Shown here in pieces: positions 20,710 through 30,346 of a DNA stretch of 64,000 nucleotides; within the stretch, counting starts at the first letter, position 1; every line of letters begins with the position of its first letter. The position numbers and the translations under genes were made by a program. Below the pieces are notes generated by a model. That model saw nothing but the letters and a program-made list of their open reading frames with translations. It did no database searches and was not told where the DNA came from. The stretch covers positions 1-64,000 of the forward strand of contig NW_027484918.1 in NCBI RefSeq assembly GCF_050908995.1, read 5' to 3'. Origin of the DNA: Andrena cerasifolii. Taxonomy: Eukaryota > Arthropoda > Insecta > Hymenoptera > Andrenidae.

Positions 20710-21957
20710 AGACCTAACGCAGGCCTAACCCAGGAAAAACCAGACCTAACCCGGTGAAACAGGTAAAAAAGTATAAAAAGTATAAAAAAAACTTCAGAAA
20801 AGTATTAAAAGTATAAAAAAACATAAGAAAAGTATAAAAAGCATAAAAAAACATGAGAAAAGTATAAAATAAACATAAAAAACGTGAGAAAAGTAAAAAA
20901 AAAAACATAACACAATTGAGAAAATTATAAAAAAAACATTAAAAAACAGTCTGGGTTAGGTCTGCATTTCAAAAAATACAAAAAAACCAGACCTAACCCA
21001 TAAAAAAGCAGGAAAAACCAGACCTAACCCAAAACGAACCCGCTGAAACTAGTAAAGAAGTGGAAAAAATTAGAAAAAAATTGAAAAAATTATAAAAAAT
21101 TCATTAAAAAACAGTCTGGGGGAGGTCTGGGTTACAAAAAAGCAGGAAAAACCAGACCTAACCCATAAAGAAGCAAGAAAAACCAGACCTAACCCAGGAC
21201 GAACCCGGTGAAACTAGTGAAAAAGTGGAAAAAATTAGATAAAAAATTGAAAAAATTATAAAAAATTCATTAAAAAACAGTCTGGGGGAGGTCTGGGTTA
21301 CAAAAAAGCAGGAAAAACGAGACCTAACCCATAAAAACCAGGAAAAGCCAGACCTAACCCAGAACGAACCCGGTGAAACTAGTAAAAAAGTGGAAAAAAT
21401 TAGAAAAAAATTGAGAAAATTATAAAAAAAACATTAAAAAACAGTCTGCGTTAGGTCTGCATTTCAAAAAATACAAAAAAACCAGACCTAACCCAGGCCC
21501 ACCCAGGCCGAACCCAGGCCGAACCCGGTAAAATAAGTAAAAAAGTAGAAAAAACATAAGAAAAGTATGAAAAATCATGAGAGAAGTATAAAAAAACATT
21601 AAAAAACAGTCTGGGTTAGGACTGGATTGAAAAAAAAGAAATAAAGACCTTATACGCACATTACCAACACCTTACCCGCACCTTACCGAGACCTTGCCCG
21701 CACCTTACCAAGATCTTACCCACACCTACGAAGACCTTACCCGCACCTTACCAAGACCTCAACCAGAACGAACCCAGTCCTAACCCAGAATGAACCCGCT
21801 GAAACAAGTAAAAAAGTGGAAAAATGTAGAAAAAAAATCAAGAAAAGTATAAAATAAACATAAAAAACATGAGAAAAGTATAAAAAAACTTTAAAAAACA
21901 GTCTGGGTTAGGTCTGCATTTAAAAAAATACAAAAAATCCAGACCTAACGCAGGCCT

Positions 21958-22325
21958 TTTTTTTTTTAAATGACTAAAACCCCCACCTCTATGTGCCTCT
22001 ACCAACCACCCCTCCCTGTCAACTGTGTCGGCGGAATTATTTGCATAGTCAACCTCACGCGACACGGTGAAACTTCGACAGGGCCTCAAAGGGATTGACA
22101 CAATCCTGAGCTTAAAAGCTCCCACGCACAACTACTGCCTAAAACAGCAGAAGTATGTGTGTATCCTACATAAATATACATAGTATACATACCGCCACTA
22201 TTAACAATTCGCCTATTTCAAAAGTTATTTTACACAAACAATCTTTTTCTTCTTTTTTCCGACGTTGATCCAGGTCTCTGACTCTGTCCCAGCCGTCTCA
22301 TAAGTAGAAAGGGCTGTCCCTTTCT
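21958..22325 (-). mobile_element. Short poly(A) retroposon, copy 3
   Basis: Same as copies 1 and 2, again displaced by 1616 bp. Confidence 0.72.
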
Positions 22326-23028
22326 AGACCTAACGCAGGCCTAACCCAGGAAAAACCAGACCTAACCCGGTGAAACAGGTAAAAAAGTATAAAAAGTATA
22401 AAAAAAACTTCAGAAAAGTATTAAAAGTATAAAAAAACATAAGAAAAGAATAAAAAGCATAAAAAAACATGAGAAAAGTATAAAATAAACATAAAAAACA
22501 TGAGAAAATTAAAAAAAAAACATAAAAAAACATGAGAAAAGTATAAAAAAAACATAACACAATTGAGAAAATTATAAAAAAAACATTAAAAACAGTCTGG
22601 GTTAGGTCTGCATTTCAAAAAATACAAAAAAACCAGACCTAACCCATAAAAAAGCAGGAAAAACCAGACCTAACCCAAAACGAACCCGCTGAAACTAGTA
22701 AAGAAGTGGAAAAAATTAGAAAAAAAATTGAAAAAATTATAAAAAATTCATTAAAAAACAGTCTGGGGGAGGTCTGGGTTACAAAAAAGCAGGAAAAACC
22801 AGACCTAACCCATAAAGAAGCAAGAAAAACCAGACCTAACCCAGGACGAACCCGGTGAAACTAGTGAAAAAGTGGAAAAAATTAGATAAAAAATTGAAAA
22901 AAATATAAAAAATTCATTAAAAACAGTCTGGGGGAGGTCTGGGTTACAAAAAAGCAGGAAAAACGAGACCTAACCCATAAAAAACCAGGAAAAGCCAGAC
23001 CTTTTTTTTTTTTTTTTTTTTTTTTTTT

Positions 23029-23130
23029 ATAGAGGGGGAAAATGCTTTTACGCATACCCAGGCATTTAATGCCTGGGTTATGTGGGGCTCACCGCATCAG
23101 TGCGGAATACCCACTAAAAACCCCCTCTAA
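23029..23130 (-). promoter_or_regulatory. LINE-B 3'-terminal RNA fold
   Basis: Closing stem AGAGGGGG (23031-23038) with CCCCCTCT (23121-23128). Inside is a perfect hairpin ACCCAGGCATT / AATGCCTGGGT (23056-23066 with 23068-23078), then ATGTGGGG and CCCACTAAAA. The layout matches the LINE-A and LINE-C 3' ends while the stem bases differ, so pairing is kept by compensating changes. Confidence 0.62.
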
Positions 23131-23602
23131 GATGGCCTCCTTAAGTGGCCCCATGGCGGTACCCGGAACTTCTGATGTAGTACTTCGGGTACCGCTACCA
23201 TAAAGTGGTGGGGCCACGCCATCACCGCCCATAGGGCAGATCGCCTCCCTTGGCCATTACCATGGCATACCATAAAAGTCTAAAAATAAAAAATACCTAA
23301 AATAAAAGACACTAAAAAATCCCTATAGTGGTCGTGTACCTATCTATATGTTAAAAGATATACTATACTATGCCGGGTGTAAAGTGCCCGGCATAGCATG
23401 CACGCGGGATAAATACGCGGATAAAAGTTGAACGTGGACAAGTACATGTACAAGTAAATAAATAAATATATAATAGTTAAATAAATAAATAAATACAAAC
23501 ACGCACACACGGACAACCACACCACGTTACCCGCCTTACGCGCACGATGCTGGGTACGCTAATGCCCCGTACACGACCACGATACCCGTATATATAAGGC
23601 GC

Positions 23603-26600
23603 TCACCTCTTCCTTTTCCGCGCGAGGCGGCGCCTATCGAGAGCCCTTCGTGCGGCTGCCTCGCGTTGGGCAGCCGCCCTTGCTTCGCGGCGAAGGCGGT
23701 CGGCCTCCCTTTCCTTCGCCAGCCTATCCGTCATGACGGAGGTAGCGAAGGTCCGGAAGTGTTCCCACCTCTCGGGGGAGGCCGTAGCCCTTTCGATTAT
23801 GGAGGACACCTCCAGCGGTGCCCCCAGGCCTGTCTCCAGAGCGGCGCGCTGGGACGCATACTCCGGGCAAACCATCCAGACATGCTCCGCGTCGTCGAGT
23901 GCTGCACCGCACTCCAGACACGACGCGGCGGGCGCTTTCCCTATCCTAAAAAGGAACTTCCGGAAGCACCCGTGTCCGCTCATCAATTGCATGGTGAGGT
24001 GGTCGGCCGCCACCGACGGGCCCGGTACTGACACAAACGTGTCAACCCGGGGGACTAAGCGCCTAACCCAATCGGTGGGGGGGGGGGTATGGTCCCACGC
24101 CTCCTGCCACTTGGCCATCGCCACCTCTAAGGCAGCGGCCTTGTGGAGGCGGACCCTAGACTTTCGTAAGACCGGGTCCGCCGCCAGCTCTGGATTGGCC
24201 CTGTCCTCCGCCTTCGCCACGAACACCGCCCTCCCCATCGCCGCCTTCAGATCCAAAGGCATGCGCCCTGCTAAAACGCAGAGGGATCTGAAGGCGACCG
24301 TCCTGTAGGCCGCCGTGACCCTTGTGAGGGCGGTTCTCTGGGCCCTTCGCAGAATAGCCCTGCTGGCCTCTGTATCCAGAGAAACCGCCCACACCGGCGA
24401 GCCATACAGGATGACGGACTCCCACACCGAGTAGTACAATCTCCTAGAGTGAAGAGATGGGCCCCGTGTATTCGGCAGCAGTGCTGCCAGGGCCCCAGAA
24501 ACCCTGTCCGCTCTCGCCGCAACCCTCTCCAAGTGGGGGCGGTATGTACGACGCGCGTCGAATACCACCCCCAAATACCTGACCGCAGCAGAGGCAGACA
24601 CCTCGGTCCCCAGGATCGGCAATTTAGCAAACTTGTCGAACCTCTGCCCGGTCAGGAAGATAGCTTCTGTTTTTTCCGCAGCCAGGGAAAGCCCGGTTCT
24701 ATCAAACCAGCGCTTTACCCTGGCCATAGCGGACGCCATCATGTCCTCGAGTTGGAGAAGGTCACGTGAGGAGAACAGGAGCGCGAGATCGTCCGCATAC
24801 GCCACGGGGCGGACGAATCTACTCTCGGTCAACTCGGTGAGAAGTCCGTCATATACTACGTTCCACAGGAAGGGTCCTAAAACGGACCCCTGTGGAACGC
24901 CCGCGTATATACTACGGACCACCGTGCCCTCCTCGGAGTGCACGGTGATCCCCCTACCATTAAAATAGTCTCCGAGCGTGGTCAGGGTGTAGGGATCCAC
25001 ACCTCTCCTCTCGAGCTCACGAATAATGACGTCCCACCGCAGCGTGTTAAACGCGTTGCGGACGTCTAAGGAGAGGAGGGTGCAGATTCTCTGGGTCCTC
25101 CTACACCCTTCCGCGAAAACCGCCACCTCCGTGGCGGCCTCCACGGTGCCAACACCCCGGCGAAAGCCAAACTGGCTGGGGTGAAAAGGATCCCTACCGA
25201 GTTGCTGCTCGATTATCCCCTTCACCACGTACTCCCAGACCTTCGATAAGGCCGGGAGGATGGATATCGGCCTATAGGCCGAAGGGGATAAGGGATCCTT
25301 ACCCGGCTTGGGAATCAAGATGACTCTCGCCATCTTCCACACAGCCGGGATAACACCCCTCTTCAGGGTGTCGACAACCATCGCTCGGATCGCCTCGGGG
25401 TCAGCCCTGGCCGTGGGTAACACGACCTCGGACGGAACCATGTCAAGACCCGGGGCTTTCTTCGGCTTGATACAAGCCAACGCCTGCACAACCAGGTCGT
25501 CATTAACCTCGGGGACGCGGGATCCCGCAAGCCAGCGACGGAGCGTCCCCTGTCGCTGGCTGCGGGGGAGACCAGCCACCGGGGGGAGCGGGAGGAGCGG
25601 AGGGGAGGGCACCGCGGAGGTGGTAAAAAGGGCATCCACCGTGGCCCCTATCTGGGCCCGGGACATCGCCATTCGCGGTGTCCTACCCTCCAGCCTGGCC
25701 ATAACGATTTTATACGGCTTCCCCCACGGATCGGCATCGACGGTACCACAGAGGTCCCTCCAGAGGTTCTCCTTGGAGCGCCAGATGAGGATTTGAACCG
25801 CTCTCCGGGAACGGGAAAACTCCCGCCTCAGGTCTTCGAGGCGAGAGTCATTCCTTTTCCTCCTCCTCTGGAAGGCCCTCCGAGCCTTGAGCATAACACG
25901 TCGAGCCTCGGCTATACTCTCCGACCACCAATAGTTAGGCTTCCGCGTCCCCCTAGGTAACGACCTGCGTGGGAGGGCAGCCGCCGAAACCTCTTCCAGG
26001 AGGCTCTGGAGGGCATCGGCACAGGGCACATTTGTGTCTTCGACCTCGGGGCGAGGCCGGGCATCCCTAAGGGCCCGGTATCTCTCCACGATCACCTCGG
26101 GGTCTACATCCTTCACAGAATAGGGGACCCACCCGCTGTTATTAGGCGGTGTCACGCCACGCCTACTCGGCCGAGCCAAGATATGTAGGACGTAGCGGTG
26201 GTCGGAAGCGGTGAAGTGGCTGAGCACCTCACTTCGCTTGACCCGACCTGCGAGTCCCCTATCCACTGACATGACGTCGATGAAGGACGAGCCCCCGTTA
26301 CGGTGAAACGTGGCCCGCTGGCGGAGTCTTATAGGGACAAGACCCAGCCTGGCTAAGACGCCCATGCAAACGTGTCCCCGCCTATCAGAGATCCTGCCCC
26401 CCCACGCCGGGGACTTCGCATTAAGGTCCCCTGCTAATACTATTCCCTTGCCCCGGGTCCTCACACTATTCACCACCCCTTCGAGTTCCTCCATATACCG
26501 TAGGAACTCGGGGCCCTTCTTGCTGGGGGCGCAGTAGCAGCTAATCACGGTGACATCCCCCACCGTGATCGCCACCACCCCCTCCGCTGCTATAGGAGGG

Positions 26601-26797
26601 GAAAGGGAGGCGAACCTGCCGTTGATGCCCGTTACCCAGACCGATGCGTCCCCCGTGGCGTCATTGAACCAGTCAGGCTGCTGCCTGTAGGGCTCCGAGA
26701 CGACCACAAGGTCCACATTCAGCTGGGAGGCATTCTGAACGAGCAGATCCTGGGCCAGCCTACACCGGTTAAGGTTCACCTGAAGCACCTTGAACAT
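23603..26797 (-). CDS. LINE-B ORF2: endonuclease-reverse transcriptase
   Basis: A 1064-residue endonuclease-reverse transcriptase. Endonuclease domain: VNLNRCRLAQDLL, the catalytic glutamate in VVSEPY, LAGDLNAKSPAW (about 124) and ASDHRYV (about 199). Reverse transcriptase: LIPKPGKDPLSPSAYRPIS, QFGFRRGVGT, SLDVRNAFNTLRWD, GVPQGSVLGPFLWN and YADD (about 667). C-terminal zinc motif CLEC...HVWMVC (about 964). I chose the ATG at 26797, because MFKVLQVNLNRC is where R1-clade endonucleases begin and because it sits in a TAATG; the frame is open further upstream (to 26956) where it overlaps ORF1. No stops or frameshifts. Target-specific nicking of the telomere motif is inferred from the junctions. 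Confidence 0.92.
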   Translation of the reverse strand: MFKVLQVNLNRCRLAQDLLVQNASQLNVDLVVVSEPYRQQPDWFNDATGDASVWVTGINGRFASLSPPIAAEGVVAITVGDVTVISCYCAPSKKGPEFLRYMEELEGVVNSVRTRGKGIVLAGDLNAKSPAWGGRISDRRGHVCMGVLARLGLVPIRLRQRATFHRNGGSSFIDVMSVDRGLAGRVKRSEVLSHFTASDHRYVLHILARPSRRGVTPPNNSGWVPYSVKDVDPEVIVERYRALRDARPRPEVEDTNVPCADALQSLLEEVSAAALPRRSLPRGTRKPNYWWSESIAEARRVMLKARRAFQRRRKRNDSRLEDLRREFSRSRRAVQILIWRSKENLWRDLCGTVDADPWGKPYKIVMARLEGRTPRMAMSRAQIGATVDALFTTSAVPSPPLLPLPPVAGLPRSQRQGTLRRWLAGSRVPEVNDDLVVQALACIKPKKAPGLDMVPSEVVLPTARADPEAIRAMVVDTLKRGVIPAVWKMARVILIPKPGKDPLSPSAYRPISILPALSKVWEYVVKGIIEQQLGRDPFHPSQFGFRRGVGTVEAATEVAVFAEGCRRTQRICTLLSLDVRNAFNTLRWDVIIRELERRGVDPYTLTTLGDYFNGRGITVHSEEGTVVRSIYAGVPQGSVLGPFLWNVVYDGLLTELTESRFVRPVAYADDLALLFSSRDLLQLEDMMASAMARVKRWFDRTGLSLAAEKTEAIFLTGQRFDKFAKLPILGTEVSASAAVRYLGVVFDARRTYRPHLERVAARADRVSGALAALLPNTRGPSLHSRRLYYSVWESVILYGSPVWAVSLDTEASRAILRRAQRTALTRVTAAYRTVAFRSLCVLAGRMPLDLKAAMGRAVFVAKAEDRANPELAADPVLRKSRVRLHKAAALEVAMAKWQEAWDHTPPPTDWVRRLVPRVDTFVSVPGPSVAADHLTMQLMSGHGCFRKFLFRIGKAPAASCLECGAALDDAEHVWMVCPEYASQRAALETGLGAPLEVSSIIERATASPERWEHFRTFATSVMTDRLAKEREADRLRREARAAAQREAAARRALDRRRLARKRKR

Positions 26798-29196
26798 TAA
26801 CCGGTCCAGGGGTCTTCGGCCCCCCCATCGCCGGTAGTGGACGCCTGATCGCTGGGCAGGAAAGCGAAGCTGTGACATGCGCCGCTCTACTGCCTGTGAT
26901 TCCCGCTGCCGTGCAGATAATGCACTTGGCCGGGTTCCCACAGGCAGAGATGGCATGGTCGCCAGCTCCGCACTTCCTGCAGCGCTCCTTCCCCCGCTGC
27001 ACCGTCGGACAGGCCGCGGCCAGGTGCCCGATCAAATGGCACGCAAAGCAGCGCACCATTTTCGGTAACAACCTGGGACGGACCACCGTTAAACCCGTCC
27101 TAAAGCGGACGGGTTCAGTGCCTCTGGGCAGCAGGTGGGAGGGAACCTCCACTACCGCAGTCTGGGTACCTCCCCCCCCCCCATACGCAGGGATCTCACC
27201 ACCAGGAGGCCAGCCTCGACCTTCATGGCAGTCGCGAGATCCCTGAGGAGGGACGGCACCTCTATCATGGGGTCTATGCCCCTTATCTCGAGCGCCGTCC
27301 TCTCCTGTAGCGGGGCACACGCCAACTTTCCCCCCGACTCCTTAGTAAGGGCCTCTGAAATGGCCGCCGCCCCCCCCTTTGGGTCCAGTTCCAGAAGGAC
27401 GTGACCGAGCCTCGTCTTTTTGACCGCCTTGACCCCCGCCAGGGTATCCCTTCCCATGGCCACGATCGACCTGTAGGTGTCGATATATGTCGCACCATCA
27501 GGGACCCTGACGAGTACGGCCTCCGGTCTCCTCCTGGGTGGTCTCCGATTCCCCTTGTCCTTGCTCCTCCTCTGGTCCATTGGATCACGGGCAGGAGGCT
27601 GGTGTTGTTGCTGCCGTTGGGGGTTCTGCCGGTTGGCGGTGCCCGGTTTGGGGGGCGGCGGGCCGCGGGAGACACCCCCCGCGCTCAATGGGGGTACTAT
27701 TTGCTCCCTTGATTTCCCCTCCGGTCGCTGCTGCTGGGGAGTCTGGGCAGGCTTAACGAGTCCGTCGCGCTTCTTAGCCTTCTTCCTCTCCTTCTTATTA
27801 TGGTTCACCTTCGTGAAACCTTCCTCCGTGGGTCCCAGTAATTTCCCTGAGGTTGTCATGGGGGGGTCCTGCGGAGCTTGCGTCTGCGAGGAGCCCTGGC
27901 TCGGGCCCAGGCCAGCAACGGCTTCGGTGAAGAGTCTTTTCTTCGTAGAACTCCCCAAGATCTCAGGAGGGGAGTTACGAGGCCTCTTCACTCGGTATGT
28001 TGCCGGCTGGGGGTTCTTCCTACCCTGTAGCTGTAGTTGAGGGGTGGGGGCCTGGGCAGCACCGAACTGGAAGGCTATCCCCTCCGTTTGTACCCCCGCC
28101 TCCTTTGTCCTCTGCCTCAGGGAGGCGGTCGCATTAGGGGACCCCCTCCCCGTCTTCCCCTTCCCTACCCGACCAGGTGTCTGTACGGGGGGCTTCGACG
28201 CTGCCGAACGGCGCCACCTCTCGATCGCTTGCGTGGCGATCGCCTCCGCCAGTACCGAGGAGGCCTCCTCGCAGCTCCTCTTCGCCTCCTTGGAGGCTCG
28301 CTCCATATCGGGATTACTCCCCCCCCCGCCAGGGCAAGCTCCCCGCATACGGATGAGAGCGTCTTGACCAGCTCATCCATTTTTGCGAGGAGCCTAGACA
28401 CCTTTGCCGAGGGGGATTCCACATCGGGAGGCTGTACCTTCCTTGCTTTGGGAGGGGGAATGACTGGGACCACGAAGGCACCTACCTCCACGCTCTCCTG
28501 CTTCGCTCTCTGGAGCTCGACTCTTGTCGCCGAGCTAGCCCTCCCCCTCGGCTTTAAAACACCCCTGGTGATCGGGGTTAGGGAGACATCCAGGTTCCTC
28601 AGCCTGGCCTGGACTATCGAGGCCTCCCTTTCCTTCTCCTTGCTCCTATCCTTGTCAGGGATCCCTCCAGCGGGAGTCCCCACCGGAGGGGGGGTCCTCC
28701 GGAGGGTCCTCCCCCTAGGAATCGACGCCGTTGGGGGTGTCTCCGGAATGATGATATCCGTGTCCAGGTTAATAATCCCCTGGTCACGGCGGTTAGGAGA
28801 CTCCACGTTAGTATCCCCGGAGGCGGCCGATAACTGTCTCTTAAAGAATTCCGCCAGGGTGTCACCTTTCCGGGTCTGATGACCTCTCAGCGGCGACTCT
28901 GCCCCCCCTATAGGTCCTAGGGGGGTGGGTGTACCTCTCCTGTGGGAATCTATCCACCCCGGGTCCGTATCCTTTTCTATCTCTGTACCTTTAGTTAAGC
29001 CTTGTCCTACAGCTGTGGCTTCTTCTGAGGCGTGCAATGGCGTACTACGTACGCCTGCCCCAGTGACGCCGGCCCGCTGCATCAGCACGGCGTCATCGGT
29101 CCCCTTACCCTGCTCGCTGCCGACACGACGACCAGGGGCTGATCTTATATCAGAATTCGCCGAATTTACATCCGAGGCTCGGCCAGAATTTTGCAT
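26769..29196 (-). pseudogene. LINE-B ORF1: gag-like protein, frame broken at C homopolymers
   Basis: Zinc-knuckle ORF1 of LINE-B. It starts at the ATG at 29196 (MQNSGRASDV). The product is read in three successive frames: 29196 to about 28320, about 28320 to 27175, and about 27175 to 26769. The first two switches fall on runs of nine C (28319-28327) and eleven C (27172-27182). Knuckles CFACHLIGHLAAAC and CRKCGAGDHAISAC, then CIIC...HVTASLSC, lie in the last frame, as in LINE-A. A third run of seven C (26820-26826) precedes a TAA at 26799-26797 that overlaps the ORF2 ATG and would end the protein if the frame switched once more. All switches go in the same direction, so the gene may be intact in the animal and broken only in the assembly. 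Confidence 0.8.
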
Positions 29197-29347
29197 AACA
29201 TCATGATGTCTTAGGGGCGACGACCCCACCGCCCGGCGGATTTCTCCTATACAACTCGCGGCACAGATATAAGCTGCCGCAGCGGCGATCGACACGCGGA
29301 GGGGACTTAAAGCATCGCCGCCGAGTCCCAATCTCCGGGAAAAGAGG

Positions 29348-29386
<39 letters not shown>

Positions 29387-30346
29387 GGCGAGGGGAGTGT
29401 GGGAGGGGGGGAAGGGGAGGGGGGAAGGGGAGGGGGGAAGGGGAGGGGGACAGGGGAGGGGATATAGGGGGGGGATTAAACACATAAGGCACGCTCCAAC
29501 CTACTACGGTATCCGCCTAAAATACACCAGCTAACCACGCACCAGGCAGGCTACCCAGCCTGTCTTTTCTTACAGCACATCTTATTACTTCCAGGACCAC
29601 CTCCAGCCCCACGGGCAGGCTACCCAGCCTGTCCGTCTTCATACTATTTACTTTTTCTTTTCTCTTTACAGGCTCTAGGTTATTCTCTCAACCCCCTCAG
29701 GTCACCAGCACAGAGGGTAGCCCCCTCCAACAGGTAGGTACCCCCAAACACGCCCGATGACGTTATTTGGTTCCCCCACTGGTACCGGACCACCATAAGG
29801 TAGGTGACAAATATATCTATATATATATATATATATAATAATAATATGAAGCAAGAGGCGAAGGGGGGAGGGTACCCCCGACCCCGCCCCGGCCACCCGA
29901 CGCGTGTACGCATCCCCCAGCCCAGGCGCAAGCCGACGGACCCCGCCAGATGCGGCTGGAAGGGACCCGGGCCAAGCGATGCGCATTCTGTAAGGAAGGG
30001 GCGTGGGGAAATGGGAAAATGGGAAAATGGGGAAATGGCTATTACAATGGGAGGATCGCCACCCCCCCCAAGGAAGCTGGTCCGCGGTGGGTCCTTCGGT
30101 CGCCACGCGGGGTTTTTAGGCCCCGGTGCTTCCTTATAGCACCCACTAACCGTCATGCTCCACCGACCCCCGTCCCCGCGGTCCGGGCACCGTTAGGTGA
30201 CCGGCCCCCGGGAGCGGGCGCCAGCTTCGCACTTCGGCCGTTCCCCTATCCGCCACCCGGGGACACGCTCGGTTGGTGCTCAACCTAGATCGACAAAGTC
30301 GATCCAGTCCCTCGCTCCCCTTTACGGGGGTTGAGGAACAGCCGAG
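29197..30346 (-). other. LINE-B 5' UTR
   Basis: Leader of LINE-B. It contains: a 25-bp block at 29215-29239 identical to LINE-A; a 35-nt A-run (29349-29383, plus strand) followed by a G-rich stretch (about 29384-29475) built of GGGGAGGG-like words; two identical 16-nt hairpins (CAGGCT-ACCC-AGCCTG at 29547-29562 and 29616-29631); a TA-dinucleotide run (about 29815-29836); a GGGAAAAT minisatellite (about 30003-30036); and a compact fold at the very 5' end (30282-30339). No coding frame is supported. Confidence 0.65.
30282..30339 (-). ncRNA. Candidate HDV-like ribozyme fold at the LINE-B 5' end
   Basis: Read on the minus strand from 30339, segments pair in the nested order seen in HDV-like ribozymes. 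P1 is GUUCCUC (30339-30333) with GAGGGAC (30313-30307). P2 is AACC (30332-30329) with GGUU (30285-30282). P3 is CCC/GGG with a GUAAA loop (30328-30318). P4 is GAUCGAC/GUCGAUC (30304-30288). Such ribozymes process the 5' ends of R2 and some other LINEs. Against it: four extra bases between P3 and P1, a short L3, a J4/2 that only partly fits (C-U-A-G), and seven unexplained bases between P1 and the target duplication. A simpler nested fold (CTCAACC/GGTTGAG) competes. Confidence 0.35.

Larger units (their letters stand above)
18514..23002. repeat. Telomere-derived higher-order array, 1616-bp unit, part 1
   Basis: The unit repeats at 18514, 20130 and 21746; the third copy is cut by LINE-B. Each unit mixes C-strand motif (CCAGACCTAACCC) with G-strand motif (CTGGGTTAGGTCTG) in A-rich spacers (repeated AAAAGTATAAAAA, GAAACTAGTAAAAAAGTGG), a ~368-bp retroposon, and a block of about ten degenerate 11-mers of type CCTTACCCGCA (20029-20145). 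Neighbouring opposite motifs can fold: TGGGTTAGGTCTG at 19336-19348 pairs perfectly with 19372-19384. Short Phe-rich frames here are translations of A-tracts, not genes. Confidence 0.88.
23003..30346 (-). mobile_element. LINE-B: second R1-clade non-LTR retrotransposon, with target-site duplication
   Basis: A 7.34-kb LINE on the minus strand inserted in the telomere-derived array. The 16-bp AGGAAAAGCCAGACCT occurs on both sides (22987-23002 and 30347-30362). The poly(A) tail (poly(T) to 23028) joins the motif at GCCAGACC|T. Order on its own strand: about 1.15 kb of 5' UTR, ORF1 (29196 to about 26797, frame broken at homopolymers), ORF2 (26797-23603), 3' UTR of about 575 bp (which includes an AAAT-rich stretch near 23456-23495 and an inverted GGTACC pair at 23157-23193), and a terminal fold. 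ORF2 is intact. Related to LINE-A but well diverged from it. Confidence 0.92.

Noticed and set aside
18606..22560. Phe/Leu/Tyr-rich minus-strand frames that look like membrane proteins
   Set aside because: They are translations of A-tracts (AAAAGTATAAAAA) in the telomere-derived array and recur with its 1616-bp period.
23603..26956. LINE-B ORF2 starting at the first in-frame codon (26956)
   Set aside because: The extra N-terminal residues overlap ORF1 and lie upstream of where R1-clade endonucleases start; the ATG at 26797 sits in TAATG.
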